From Streptomyces liangshanensis (GTDB lineage: Bacteria > Actinomycetota > Actinomycetes > Streptomycetales > Streptomycetaceae), in contig NZ_CP050177.1 in the NCBI RefSeq assembly GCF_011694815.1, positions 6,116,001 through 6,180,000 of the forward strand: a DNA stretch of 64,000 nucleotides. The letters run 5' to 3'. This document shows positions 40,933-48,351 of this stretch, in pieces. The position numbers and the translations under genes are program-made. The number at the start of each line of letters is the position of its first letter. Within the stretch, counting starts at the first letter, position 1. Below the pieces are notes generated by a model. The model was not told the DNA's origin. It ran no database searches and worked only from the letters and a program-made list of their open reading frames with translations.

Positions 40933-41724
40933 ATGACTTCGCTTGATCCAGTACACGACAAGGACGGCGTACGGCTCACCGTCGAGGACGCGGTCGCCAC
41001 GGTGACACTGACCAATCCGGCCAAGCGCAACGCTCAGTCTCCCGCTCTGTGGCGGGCGTTGTCGGAGGCCGGGAGGTCGTTGCCGGGCAGTGTGCGGGTT
41101 GTCGTCCTGCGCGGCGAGGGTCTCTCCTTCTCCGCCGGGCTCGACCGGCAGGCGTTCACCCCCGAGGGGTTCGACGGGGAGCCTACTTTCCTCGATCTCG
41201 CGCGCGAGTCCGACGAGGCTCTCGACGCGGCGATCGCCGGGTACCAGGAAGGATTCACCTGGCTGCGGCGCAACGACATCGTGTCGATCGCTGCGGTCCA
41301 GGGGCATGCCATCGGGGCGGGCTTCCAGCTCGCCCTGGCGTGTGACCTGCGGGTGGTGACGCCCGACGTCCAGTTCGCCATGCGCGAGACCGGCCTCGGC
41401 ATCGTCCCCGACCTCACCGGCACCCATCCGCTGGTGGGGCTGGTGGGCTACGCCCGCGCGCTGGAGATCTGCGCGACGGGCCGCTTCGTCCAGGCGGCGG
41501 AGGCCGAGCGCACCGGGCTCGCCAACCTGGTGGTCGACGCGGACGAGCTGGACGCCTCGGTGAAGGACCTGGCCGCCGCACTGCTGGCCGCGCCGCGCGA
41601 CGCGGTGATCGAGACGAAGGCGCTGCTGGCGGGCGCCGCGGGCCGCACCTTCGACGAACAGCGCGCCGCCGAGCGCGCGTCCCAGGCACGCCGCCTCCGC
41701 GACCTGGCGGGCCTCGCCGACTGA
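40933..41724 (+). CDS. Enoyl-CoA hydratase/isomerase family protein
   Basis: 263-residue crotonase-fold protein. Oxyanion-hole segments are GLSFSAGLDRQAF (near residue 62) and GHAIGAGFQLALACDLRV (about 126). The catalytic glutamates of true hydratases: the second is present as MRETGLGIVPDLTGTH, whereas the first position is not clearly acidic (GFQLALA), so isomerase, hydrolase or dehalogenase chemistry is possible. GGAGG precedes ATG 40933. Likely fatty or aromatic acyl-CoA metabolism. Confidence 0.87.
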   Translation: MTSLDPVHDKDGVRLTVEDAVATVTLTNPAKRNAQSPALWRALSEAGRSLPGSVRVVVLRGEGLSFSAGLDRQAFTPEGFDGEPTFLDLARESDEALDAAIAGYQEGFTWLRRNDIVSIAAVQGHAIGAGFQLALACDLRVVTPDVQFAMRETGLGIVPDLTGTHPLVGLVGYARALEICATGRFVQAAEAERTGLANLVVDADELDASVKDLAAALLAAPRDAVIETKALLAGAAGRTFDEQRAAERASQARRLRDLAGLAD

Positions 41725-41792
41725 CGCGCGGCCCCGCGCCCCGGAGCATCCCCGTCGGGAGCGCGCGCGGGCGCGGGCGAAGGATCCGGGGC

Positions 41793-41834
41793 GCGGGTAC
41801 GGCCTGCGGCGTGCGCGCCGCAGGCCGTACCCGC
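41793..41834. terminator. Bidirectional terminator hairpin, 19-base stem
   Basis: GCGGGTACGGCCTGCGGCG and its exact complement (41816-41834) with loop TGCG, between genes ending at 41724 (plus) and 41873 (minus). Confidence 0.85.
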
Positions 41835-41872
41835 CCCTTCGGTACGAGCTCGTACGTGACCCCCGCGGCGCC

Positions 41873-42700
41873 CTACGCGCGCCCCGCGCCCGGCTCCGCG
41901 CCCTCCCGTACCGCCTCCACCGCCGTCACCAGCACCGTCACCGGCGGTGTCCCCGTCGCGGCCACCGCGTCCCGGACCGCCCGGGCCACCGTCGGCGCGT
42001 GGTGGCCCGGGGCCGTCGCCACCTCCACGCGTACCTGGTTCCAGGTGACGGTCACCGCCGCGCCCAGCGTTCCGGTCAGGTACGCGACCCCCGGCACCCC
42101 CGCCGCCGCCCAGGCCGCCTCGCCCTTCGCCACCGCCGCCCGTCCCCCGACCGGCCCAGTGGCCGCCGACTTTCTCCCGGCCCCCGCCCCGGCCCCCGCC
42201 CCGGCCCCCGGCTCGCCCGGTCCCGCCTCCGCCCCGCCCGCCCCGTCGCCCGGCTCCACCAGCCCCGTCACCCGCAGGTCGACCTCCGCCACGTCCAGCC
42301 CCAGCCGCTCCCGGGCCGCCCCCGCCAGCACCTCACGCACCCGCCGCGCCACCGCCATCAGCGGCTCACCCGTCGTCGCCGTGAACTCCCCGTCGATCCG
42401 CAGCGGCCCCGCGACCGCGTCCCCCGGCGGCGGAGGCACCACCGGCAGACCGGGCCCGTCGTCGTCGGCCGCGGAGACCGCGAGCGTCCCCAGCGACGCG
42501 CCCGGCACCGCCTCCGCCGCGCGCCGCAGCTCCGCCGACGCCGCCTGCTCCGTCACCCAGATCCCCTCGGCGGGGCCGCCCGAGGGGAGCAGCCGGCCCA
42601 GACCCAGCCGCTGCCGCACCGCGGCCGTCCATCCGGAGGAGCCCTGGCCGTCGGCGCCCTCCGCGGGGCCCTGGCCGTCCGTGCTGTGCGCTGTCGTCAT
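41873..42700 (-). CDS. Asp23-cluster associated hypothetical protein (P10-like annotation in Streptomyces)
   Basis: 275-residue cytosolic protein beginning MTTAHSTDGQG. The middle (GPLRIDGEFTATTGEPLMAVARRVREVLAGAARERLGLDVAEVDLRVTGL) and C-terminus (PGVAYLTGTLGAAVTVTWNQVRVEVATAPGHHAPTVARAVRDAVAA) read like two diverged Asp23/Gls24 modules. A GAGAGAGAG run at about residue 178 comes from a 12-base DNA repeat near 42178. Relatives are often labelled nucleopolyhedrovirus P10 family in Streptomyces, a label without functional meaning. It is divergent from the Asp23 gene cluster and probably works with it. Confidence 0.7.
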   Translation of the reverse strand: MTTAHSTDGQGPAEGADGQGSSGWTAAVRQRLGLGRLLPSGGPAEGIWVTEQAASAELRRAAEAVPGASLGTLAVSAADDDGPGLPVVPPPPGDAVAGPLRIDGEFTATTGEPLMAVARRVREVLAGAARERLGLDVAEVDLRVTGLVEPGDGAGGAEAGPGEPGAGAGAGAGAGRKSAATGPVGGRAAVAKGEAAWAAAGVPGVAYLTGTLGAAVTVTWNQVRVEVATAPGHHAPTVARAVRDAVAATGTPPVTVLVTAVEAVREGAEPGAGRA

Positions 42701-42793
42701 GGGCCCAGCCTGCCGTATGTACGGTGCGTAACCGCACAAGCACCCCTAATGTGTGCAAAGGAGTCCAGCACCGAGCGGAAAGGGCGAATGGCG

Positions 42794-43291
42794 ATGTCAG
42801 ACACCGCATCCCGCAACCAGTCCGAGCCTTCCGTCAGGGAAGGGGCGGGCGACGAGGCGCGCAGGGCCGGCGCCAACAAGCGCGGCGCGGGCGCCGCCGG
42901 CTCGCGCGGCCGTACCACCATCGCCGACGGCGTGGTGGAGAAGATCGCCGGCCTCGCGGCCCGGGACGTCGTCGGCGTGCACGCCATGGGCAGCGGGATG
43001 TCCCGCACCTTCGGCGCCGTCCGCGACCGGGTGCCCGGCACCGGGTCGTCCAAGTCCGTCAGCCGGGGCGTGAAGGCCGAGGTCGGCGAGGTACAGACCG
43101 CGCTCGACCTGGAGATCGTCGTCGACTACGGCGTGTCGATCACCGACGTCGCCCGGGTGGTCAGGGAGAACGTCATCTCGGCGGTCGAGCGCATGACCGG
43201 CCTGGAGGTCGTCGAGGTCAACATCGCGGTCAGCGACGTCAAGCTGCCGGACGAGGATGACGACGACGAGTCGGAGACACGACTCCAGTAA
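42794..43291 (+). CDS. Asp23/Gls24 family envelope stress protein
   Basis: 165 residues. The Asp23 domain covers GRTTIADGVVEKIAGLAARDVVGVHAMG, VEVGEVQTALDLEIVVDYGVSITDVARVVRENVISAVERMTGLEVVEVNIAVSDV. In Staphylococcus, Asp23 forms membrane-tethered filaments bound to AmaP. N-terminal 40 residues are a disordered, charged extension and the C-terminus is strongly acidic (PDEDDDDESE). ATG 42794 or 42788 (AAAGGG upstream) starts it. First gene of a five-gene plus-strand operon. Confidence 0.87.
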   Translation: MSDTASRNQSEPSVREGAGDEARRAGANKRGAGAAGSRGRTTIADGVVEKIAGLAARDVVGVHAMGSGMSRTFGAVRDRVPGTGSSKSVSRGVKAEVGEVQTALDLEIVVDYGVSITDVARVVRENVISAVERMTGLEVVEVNIAVSDVKLPDEDDDDESETRLQ

Positions 43292-43330
43292 GGGGTGGTG
43301 GACGAGGGATCGAAGCGGAGGAGGAGCGCG

Positions 43331-43522
43331 ATGAGCATGGCGATGGTCGGCGTGTTGGCCGGGATGGCGCTCGGGTTCGCCGGGTACTTCGGCGGTTTCG
43401 GAGCGTTCGTGGTGGTGGCCGTGCTGGGCGCGGCCGGGTTCGTCGCCGGGAGGTTCGCGGACGGCGACCTGGAGCCCGGCGACTTCTTCCGCAGCCGCGA
43501 CCGCGGCGACCGGCGGCGGTGA
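43331..43522 (+). CDS. Small membrane protein, DUF2273-like
   Basis: 63-residue protein with two adjacent hydrophobic helices (VGVLAGMALGFAGYFGGFGAF and VVVAVLGAAGFVAGRFA) and an acidic-basic tail. ATG 43331 chosen because GGAGGAG is six bases upstream; a GTG at 43295 would add an unlikely charged segment. Small DUF2273-type proteins accompany Asp23/AmaP genes in Gram-positive bacteria and probably help hold Asp23 at the membrane. Confidence 0.8.
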   Translation: MSMAMVGVLAGMALGFAGYFGGFGAFVVVAVLGAAGFVAGRFADGDLEPGDFFRSRDRGDRRR

Positions 43523-43528
43523 TCCGGC

Positions 43529-43876
43529 GTGGCCGGTGACCAGGTGGTGGCCGCCGAGCGCGGAGTGACGACGATCGCGGACCGCGTCGTGGCGAAGATC
43601 GCCGCGCGCGCCGCGAGGGAGGCGCTCGACCGCGTACCGGAAGGCGGGGAGGCACCGCACGCCTCGGTGACGCTGCATCACGGCGCCGCCCGGGTGCGGG
43701 TCGGTGTCGAGCTGGACTACCCCACCGACATCGGCGCCCGCTGCGGCGCCGTACGGCAGCGGGTCTCCCAGCGGGTGCACGGGCTGGCGGGCGTGGAGGT
43801 GGCCGAGGTGGTGGTCCAGGTCGAACGCCTGCACTCCGTCCACACGCGGGGCACCGACGGGGGGAGGATCCGATGA
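43529..43876 (+). CDS. Second Asp23/Gls24 family protein
   Basis: 115-residue Asp23-type protein without the extensions of the first: GVTTIADRVVAKIAARAAREALDRV, ASVTLHHGAARVRVGVELDYPTDIGARCGAVRQRVSQRVHGLAGVEVAEVVVQVERL. GTG 43529 follows the previous stop by six bases. Its stop overlaps the next ATG (ATGA). Presumably forms mixed assemblies with the 42794 product. Confidence 0.85.
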   Translation: MAGDQVVAAERGVTTIADRVVAKIAARAAREALDRVPEGGEAPHASVTLHHGAARVRVGVELDYPTDIGARCGAVRQRVSQRVHGLAGVEVAEVVVQVERLHSVHTRGTDGGRIR

Positions 43877-44598
43877 GCGGACCCGCGCACGACGGACCAG
43901 GCCGGGACGACCGCGTCGACCGCGCCGAACACGACGACCGCGTCGACCTCGCCAAGCACGACGGACGAGGCGGGGTCATGCAAAAAGACCGGTCCGCCTC
44001 GGCCTCCGGGGAAGCGCGCGCGCCGTCCGTGGACGGCGCCACGGTCTCCGGCGGCCGGGCGGGCCGCTTCTGGTCCACGCGCCGGATCCCCGCCGCGGTG
44101 ACCGCCCTGATCATCCTGGGCGCCGCCGGCCTGGTGCTGTACGACGTCGCGGCGGTACGGGCCGGGCACGCGGCGATGTACTGGCGCCGCCGGCTCGCCG
44201 AGGAACTGGCCGAGCAGCCGCTCGACGAGACCTGGCTCATGCTCTCGGCGTGTGTCGCGATGGCCCTCGGCGTCTGGCTCATCCTCCTCGCCCTGACCCC
44301 GGGCCTGCGCGCGCTGCTGCCGATGCGCCGCGAGCACGCCCACGTCCGGGCCGGACTCGACCGGTCCGCCGCCGCGCTGGTGCTGCGCGACCGGGCCCTG
44401 GAGGTCTCGGGGGTGCGCTCCGCGCGGGTCCGGGTGCGCCGGCGCACGGCACGCGTCCGCGCGCTGTCCCACTTCCGTGAACTCGACGACGTACGGGCCG
44501 ATCTGGACAGCGCGCTCGGCGCCGGCCTGGGGGAGCTGGGCCTCGCCAGGCCCCTCGCCCTGTCGGTGCGGGTGCGCAGGCCCAAGAGGAAGGGGTGA
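43873..44598 (+). CDS. DUF6286-type membrane protein of the Asp23 cluster
   Basis: 241 residues. After a long polar N-terminus (His/Asp repeats DDRVDRAEHDDRVDLAKHD) come two membrane helices (AAVTALIILGAAGLVLYDV and LMLSACVAMALGVWLILLALTP). The cytosolic C-terminal domain (VRAGLDRSAAALVLRDRALEVSGVRSARVRVRRRTARVRA) has the alternating pattern of an Asp23/AmaP-like alpha-beta fold. Alternative starts inside the polar N-terminus cannot be excluded. Membrane partner of the Asp23 proteins by context. Confidence 0.8.
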   Translation: MSGPAHDGPGRDDRVDRAEHDDRVDLAKHDGRGGVMQKDRSASASGEARAPSVDGATVSGGRAGRFWSTRRIPAAVTALIILGAAGLVLYDVAAVRAGHAAMYWRRRLAEELAEQPLDETWLMLSACVAMALGVWLILLALTPGLRALLPMRREHAHVRAGLDRSAAALVLRDRALEVSGVRSARVRVRRRTARVRALSHFRELDDVRADLDSALGAGLGELGLARPLALSVRVRRPKRKG

Positions 44599-44602
44599 CC
44601 GG

Positions 44603-45340
44603 GTGAGCCGGGGCGAGAGGCGCGGGACGGACCGTCAGGTCAGGAAGGACCGCAAGGAACAGAAGCAGTGGCGGGTGAGGCAGGCCAGGAAGGCGAAGCA
44701 CGAGACGCGGGAGCGCGACGCCCACCACGGGGGCCCGGGGAAGCCCGGCCGGACCGGCGGGGCGCTCCGGGTCGTCAACCGGGTCCTGCTCGGTCTCATC
44801 GGCCTGGTGCTGCTCCTGGCCGGGGGTGTCGTGGTCGCCCAGGGCCAGGACTGGGCGGTGCCCGGCTGGTGGCCGTACAGCGGCCCGCACGACGTCCTGC
44901 TGACCCGCCACAACCGCCAGCGCTACCGCGACGACGGCTGGTGGTGGCCGGTGGTCATCGCCGCCCTCGCGGTCATCGTCGTGGTCACGCTGTGCTGGGC
45001 GCTGGCGCAGTTCCGGCGGGCACGGCTGGCCGAGATCCTGATCGACAGCGGGGACGGTGAGGGCGCGCTGCTGCGCGGGCGGGCACTCGAAGGAGTGCTG
45101 GAGAGCGAGGCGCGGTCCCTTGACGGGGTGGCGCGGGCGCGGGCGCGGCTGACGGGCCGTCGTACGGCGCCGGCGGCGCGGGTCCAGCTCCTGCTGGAGC
45201 CGCACGCCGATCCCGGCGGGGCGATGGACCGGCTCACGGGGGAGGCGCTGGCGCACGCGCGGGGTTCCGCGGGTCTTGAGGCGCTGCCCGCGGAGGTCAG
45301 GTTGCGGGCCGCCAAGCACCGCCCCGAGAGAGTGAATTGA
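44603..45340 (+). CDS. amaP: AmaP-like alkaline shock membrane anchor protein
   Basis: 245 residues from GTG 44603 (AAGGGG eight bases before). A very basic N-terminal 45 residues precede two transmembrane helices (VVNRVLLGLIGLVLLLAGGVVVAQ and WPVVIAALAVIVVVTLCWALAQF), with a Trp-rich extracellular loop between. The C-terminal domain (GALLRGRALEGVLESEARSLDGVARARARLTGRRTAPAARVQLLLEPHADPGGAMDRLTGEALAHAR) matches the AmaP cytosolic domain that binds Asp23. Last gene of the cluster. Confidence 0.85.
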   Translation: MSRGERRGTDRQVRKDRKEQKQWRVRQARKAKHETRERDAHHGGPGKPGRTGGALRVVNRVLLGLIGLVLLLAGGVVVAQGQDWAVPGWWPYSGPHDVLLTRHNRQRYRDDGWWWPVVIAALAVIVVVTLCWALAQFRRARLAEILIDSGDGEGALLRGRALEGVLESEARSLDGVARARARLTGRRTAPAARVQLLLEPHADPGGAMDRLTGEALAHARGSAGLEALPAEVRLRAAKHRPERVN

Positions 45341-45413
45341 CGCAGGGTACCCGACTCGTAACTCATCTGGTGTCTCTGTGGCCCCATTCGTCCCAGAGTT
45401 TCTGATTCTCCCG

Positions 45414-45443
45414 TTGACTGGTCCCATAGATCACCGATAGGGC
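45414..45443 (+). promoter_or_regulatory. Probable promoter of the conservon
   Basis: TTGACT (45414-45419), 18-base spacer, TAGGGC (45438-45443). A start near 45450 would give a leader of about 115 bases before cvnA. The remaining 45341-45565 gap holds no recognised gene. Confidence 0.45.
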
Positions 45444-45565
45444 TATACGGCGGCCCGGAGCGGCCGCCGGATCCGCGGGACGACAGCGATGCGGCGACAA
45501 CAGTGATGTGACGGGGTTACAGCTATGGCAAGTGGTGCCACTGCCGGTCCACGGTGGTGCGAGTG

Positions 45566-46948
45566 ATGCCTGTTCCGTGGTGGCGGCCGGGAAGACGGGC
45601 CGAGAAGGCACTGGCCGAGGCGCAGTCGGTGTTCGACGCGCGGCTGGCGTACGGGGAGAAGATCCGGCAGGACCGGGTGGCGGCGCTGGAGGGGGAGATC
45701 GCCCGGCTGGACGCCGAACTGGCCGCGAAGGACGACCTGGTGCGCTCGGTCCTCACCGAGCTGCGCCACACGGCCACCACCCGGCTGCCCGAGCTGGCGA
45801 TGTCCACCGCCCACCCCCACGTGGTGGTCCCGGGGCTGCGCGACGCACAGCTGGCCGGCTCCGACGTGGACGTGTCCCTCGGGCATGTCCTCGAACAGGT
45901 GCGGCAGTTGGTCGTCGACGAGCGGGTACGCGGCGACGACGCGGCCAAGGCCGTGATGCGGGGCGTCATGGGCAAGCTCCAGGCGCTCCACTACCGGCAG
46001 CAGACCTTCCTCCAGGGCATGCAGGAGCGGTACGACCATCCGGACGTGGCCGAGGACCTGGTGCGCCTGGACGAGCTCAACGAGCTGAACCTCCGGCTCG
46101 TCCAGGGCCTGGCCGTGATGTGCGGGAGATGGCCCGGGCTCGCCCGGGGGGACTCTCCGGTGCAGGGCATCGTCAAGAGCGCCGCCGGGCGGGTGGTCGG
46201 CTACCAGCGGATCGCGCCGCCCAGCTACCAGGTGCGCGGCCGGCTCGGGGTGGTGGCCCGCGCCGTCGAACCGCTCGCCATGGTCCTCGCCGAACTGCTC
46301 GACAACGCGCTCAGCCACTCCCCGAGCAACATCGACATCGAGGTCGAGGTGAAACACGGCGCGAGCGGCTGCACCTTCTTCATCACCGACTGGGGACTGG
46401 GCATGGAGGCGGACGAGCTGGCGCGGGCCAACGGGCTCGCCGCCGGCGAACTGGCGCTGCTCTTCACCGAGCTGGAGGGCGAACCGCCCGGCATCGGCCT
46501 GCCGGTGGCCGGCGCCATCGCCCGCCAGTACGGCCTGCGCACCGTCCTGGAACGCGCCCCCTACAGCAACGGGCTGCGCGCCGCCGTGTTCGTACCGGAA
46601 TCACTGCTGATCATGGTCAAGGAGGACTCGGTGACGCCGAGCGTGGTGTCACCGAACGTCCCCTCCCCGCGCGGTCCCGTCCCCGGCGACGAGGAACAGT
46701 CCGCGCCCACCTCCGCGGACGCCCTGGCGTCCGTCGCCGTCCTGCCGCCCGGCCCGAGCGGTCTGCCGCAGCGCAGGGGCATGCGCGGCCGGGTGCCGGG
46801 ACCGGTCGGAGTCCCCGACGCGGCCGACGCGCCGGAGCCCAGCCCGGCGGAGAACCAGAGCCGGTGGGCCGCGGTCCAGTCCGGCACGGCGGCCGGCCGC
46901 GCCGCCCCGGACCAGCCCGACCACCCCTCCGAAGAAGGACAGCCGTGA
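45566..46948 (+). CDS. cvnA: CvnA: histidine kinase-like ATPase of a conservon, soluble and lacking the phosphoacceptor His
   Basis: 460 residues. Unlike typical CvnA proteins it has no transmembrane helix: the N-terminus is a coiled coil (residues about 12-62) and the whole protein is cytosolic. The dimerisation helix motif that usually reads LDH..TRMRR..ENLLVLAG is LDELNELNLRLVQGLAVMCG, with Glu170 where the phosphoacceptor His belongs. The HATPase domain is intact: LAELLDNALSHSPSN (N box), DWGLG (275-279), GIGLPVAGAIARQYG. C-terminal 130 residues are disordered. It may act as an ATP-dependent scaffold for the roadblock protein and GTPase encoded next. Confidence 0.88.
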   Translation: MPVPWWRPGRRAEKALAEAQSVFDARLAYGEKIRQDRVAALEGEIARLDAELAAKDDLVRSVLTELRHTATTRLPELAMSTAHPHVVVPGLRDAQLAGSDVDVSLGHVLEQVRQLVVDERVRGDDAAKAVMRGVMGKLQALHYRQQTFLQGMQERYDHPDVAEDLVRLDELNELNLRLVQGLAVMCGRWPGLARGDSPVQGIVKSAAGRVVGYQRIAPPSYQVRGRLGVVARAVEPLAMVLAELLDNALSHSPSNIDIEVEVKHGASGCTFFITDWGLGMEADELARANGLAAGELALLFTELEGEPPGIGLPVAGAIARQYGLRTVLERAPYSNGLRAAVFVPESLLIMVKEDSVTPSVVSPNVPSPRGPVPGDEEQSAPTSADALASVAVLPPGPSGLPQRRGMRGRVPGPVGVPDAADAPEPSPAENQSRWAAVQSGTAAGRAAPDQPDHPSEEGQP

Positions 46949-47403
46949 TGATCGATGGACGCCGTGAGCCGAAGCTCCGGACGACGGACGAACCGATGTC
47001 GTGGGTGCTCGAACCGCTGATGGACATCCCGCACGTACGGCACGGCGTGGTCCTCGCCTCCGACGGGCTCGTCCAGGGACGCTCCACGAACCTGCCCCGG
47101 GTGGACGCGGAGGGCGCGTCGGCCATGCTCGCCGGGATCATCTCGTCCTCCCGCGGCCTCCTCGGCGCCTTCGCGGGCTCCGACGGCCCCGAGGACGTAC
47201 GGCAGGTGGTCGTCGAGGGCCTCCACGGCTACGTGTTCCTGACCGGCGCCGGCCGGAACGCGGTGATCGCGGTCTACACCGACACCGAGGTCGACCTCGG
47301 GGTCGTGGCGCACGAGGTGCAGGTCCAGGTGAAGAAGCTGGGCCGCGCCATGAGCACCCCGGCGCGCCAGCACGGGAGCGGCGCCGTGGGTGCGGTGTCA
47401 TGA
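46948..47403 (+). CDS. cvnB: CvnB: roadblock/LC7 domain protein
   Basis: 151-residue roadblock/LC7 protein: WVLEPLMDIPHVRHGVVLASDGLVQGRSTNLPRVDAEGASAMLAGIISSSRGLLGAF, then VVVEGLHGYVFLTGAGRNAVIAVYTDTEVDLGVVAHEVQVQVKKLG. Such proteins are MglB-like regulators (GAP-type) of small GTPases. ATG 46948 overlaps the cvnA stop (TGATG); GAAGAAGGA is just upstream. Expected to bridge CvnA and CvnD at the membrane. Confidence 0.92.
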   Translation: MIDGRREPKLRTTDEPMSWVLEPLMDIPHVRHGVVLASDGLVQGRSTNLPRVDAEGASAMLAGIISSSRGLLGAFAGSDGPEDVRQVVVEGLHGYVFLTGAGRNAVIAVYTDTEVDLGVVAHEVQVQVKKLGRAMSTPARQHGSGAVGAVS

Positions 47404-47765
47404 CCCCGGAACGGGCGTCGAGGCCGCTCGTACGGCCGTACGTCGAGACCGGCGGCCGGGCCAGGGCCGACCGCTGCGCGCTCGAACGGATCACCCTGCT
47501 CCACCGCGTCGGCGGCGACGTCCCGCGCGGCCTGAGCGACAAGCAGCGCGAGGCCATGGAGCTGCTCAGGGCCGGTGCCCTCTCCCTGGTGGAGACCGCC
47601 TCGTACCTGCGGCTGCCCGTCTCGCTGTCGAAGGTCGTGCTGGCGGATCTGATCGCGGCGGGATGCCTCAAGGCCCGCCCGCCCGCGCCCCTCGCGGCGC
47701 AGCACGACCCCGAGATGCTGAGAAAGGTGCTCGATGGACTCCGCCGGGCCAAGTCCTCTTCCTGA
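47400..47765 (+). CDS. cvnC: CvnC: DUF742 protein
   Basis: 121-residue DUF742 protein. Typical elements: RPLVRPYVETGGRA start, LERITLLHRVGGDVPRGLSDKQREAMELL, ALSLVETASYLRLPVSLSKVVLADLIAAGCLKARPP (winged-helix-like), and tail EMLRKVLDGLRR. ATG overlaps the cvnB stop (ATGA), and the last 32 bases overlap cvnD. Role: probably an adaptor in the complex; DNA binding is possible but unproven. Confidence 0.92.
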   Translation: MTPERASRPLVRPYVETGGRARADRCALERITLLHRVGGDVPRGLSDKQREAMELLRAGALSLVETASYLRLPVSLSKVVLADLIAAGCLKARPPAPLAAQHDPEMLRKVLDGLRRAKSSS

Positions 47766-48351
47766 GGCCCCCGACAGCCGGCCCCCGGCCCACCTGCCCG
47801 AGAACGCCCTGATGCTCAAGGTCGTCGTCGCCGGACCGTTCGCGGTCGGCAAGACCACGTTCGTCAGTGCCGTCTCCGAGATCCAGAGCCGGCACACCGA
47901 GGAGCTGATGACGCAGGCCGGCGCCCTGGTCGACGACCTGGAGGGCGTGGACGCCAAGACCCACACCACGGTCGGCACCGACTTCGGCCGGCTCACCCTG
48001 GACGACCGCCTGGTCCTGTACATGTTCGGCAGTCCCGGGCAGAAGCGCTTCCGCGTGCTGTGGGACGACATCGTCAGCGGCGCGCTCGGCATCCTGGTGC
48101 TGGTCGACACCGGCAGGCTGGACGCCGCGTTCGAGGTGATGGACATGGTGGAGGCCGCGGGGCTGCCGTACGTCGTCGGCGTCAACCACTTCCCCGCGTC
48201 ACCGGTCCACTCCCCGGACGACGTACGCGCCGCGCTCGACCTGCCGGCCGGCACCCCGGTCGTCGGGCTCGACGCCCGGGACCGCGACGCGTGCCTGGAC
48301 GCGCTGATCACGATGACCCAACACGTCCTGTCCCCGCTGGAGATGGTGTGA
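47734..48351 (+). CDS. cvnD: CvnD: Ras-like GTP-binding protein
   Basis: 205-residue small GTPase of the MglA/Ras-like conservon type. G1 GPFAVGKTT (34-42), switch-II G3 with FGSPGQKRF, and G4 region VVGVNHFP where the canonical NKxD is replaced by NHFP, common in this family. Start ATG 47734 overlaps cvnC by 32 bases. Together with CvnB it would cycle between GTP and GDP, in analogy with eukaryotic G-protein assemblies. Confidence 0.92.
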   Translation: MDSAGPSPLPEAPDSRPPAHLPENALMLKVVVAGPFAVGKTTFVSAVSEIQSRHTEELMTQAGALVDDLEGVDAKTHTTVGTDFGRLTLDDRLVLYMFGSPGQKRFRVLWDDIVSGALGILVLVDTGRLDAAFEVMDMVEAAGLPYVVGVNHFPASPVHSPDDVRAALDLPAGTPVVGLDARDRDACLDALITMTQHVLSPLEMV

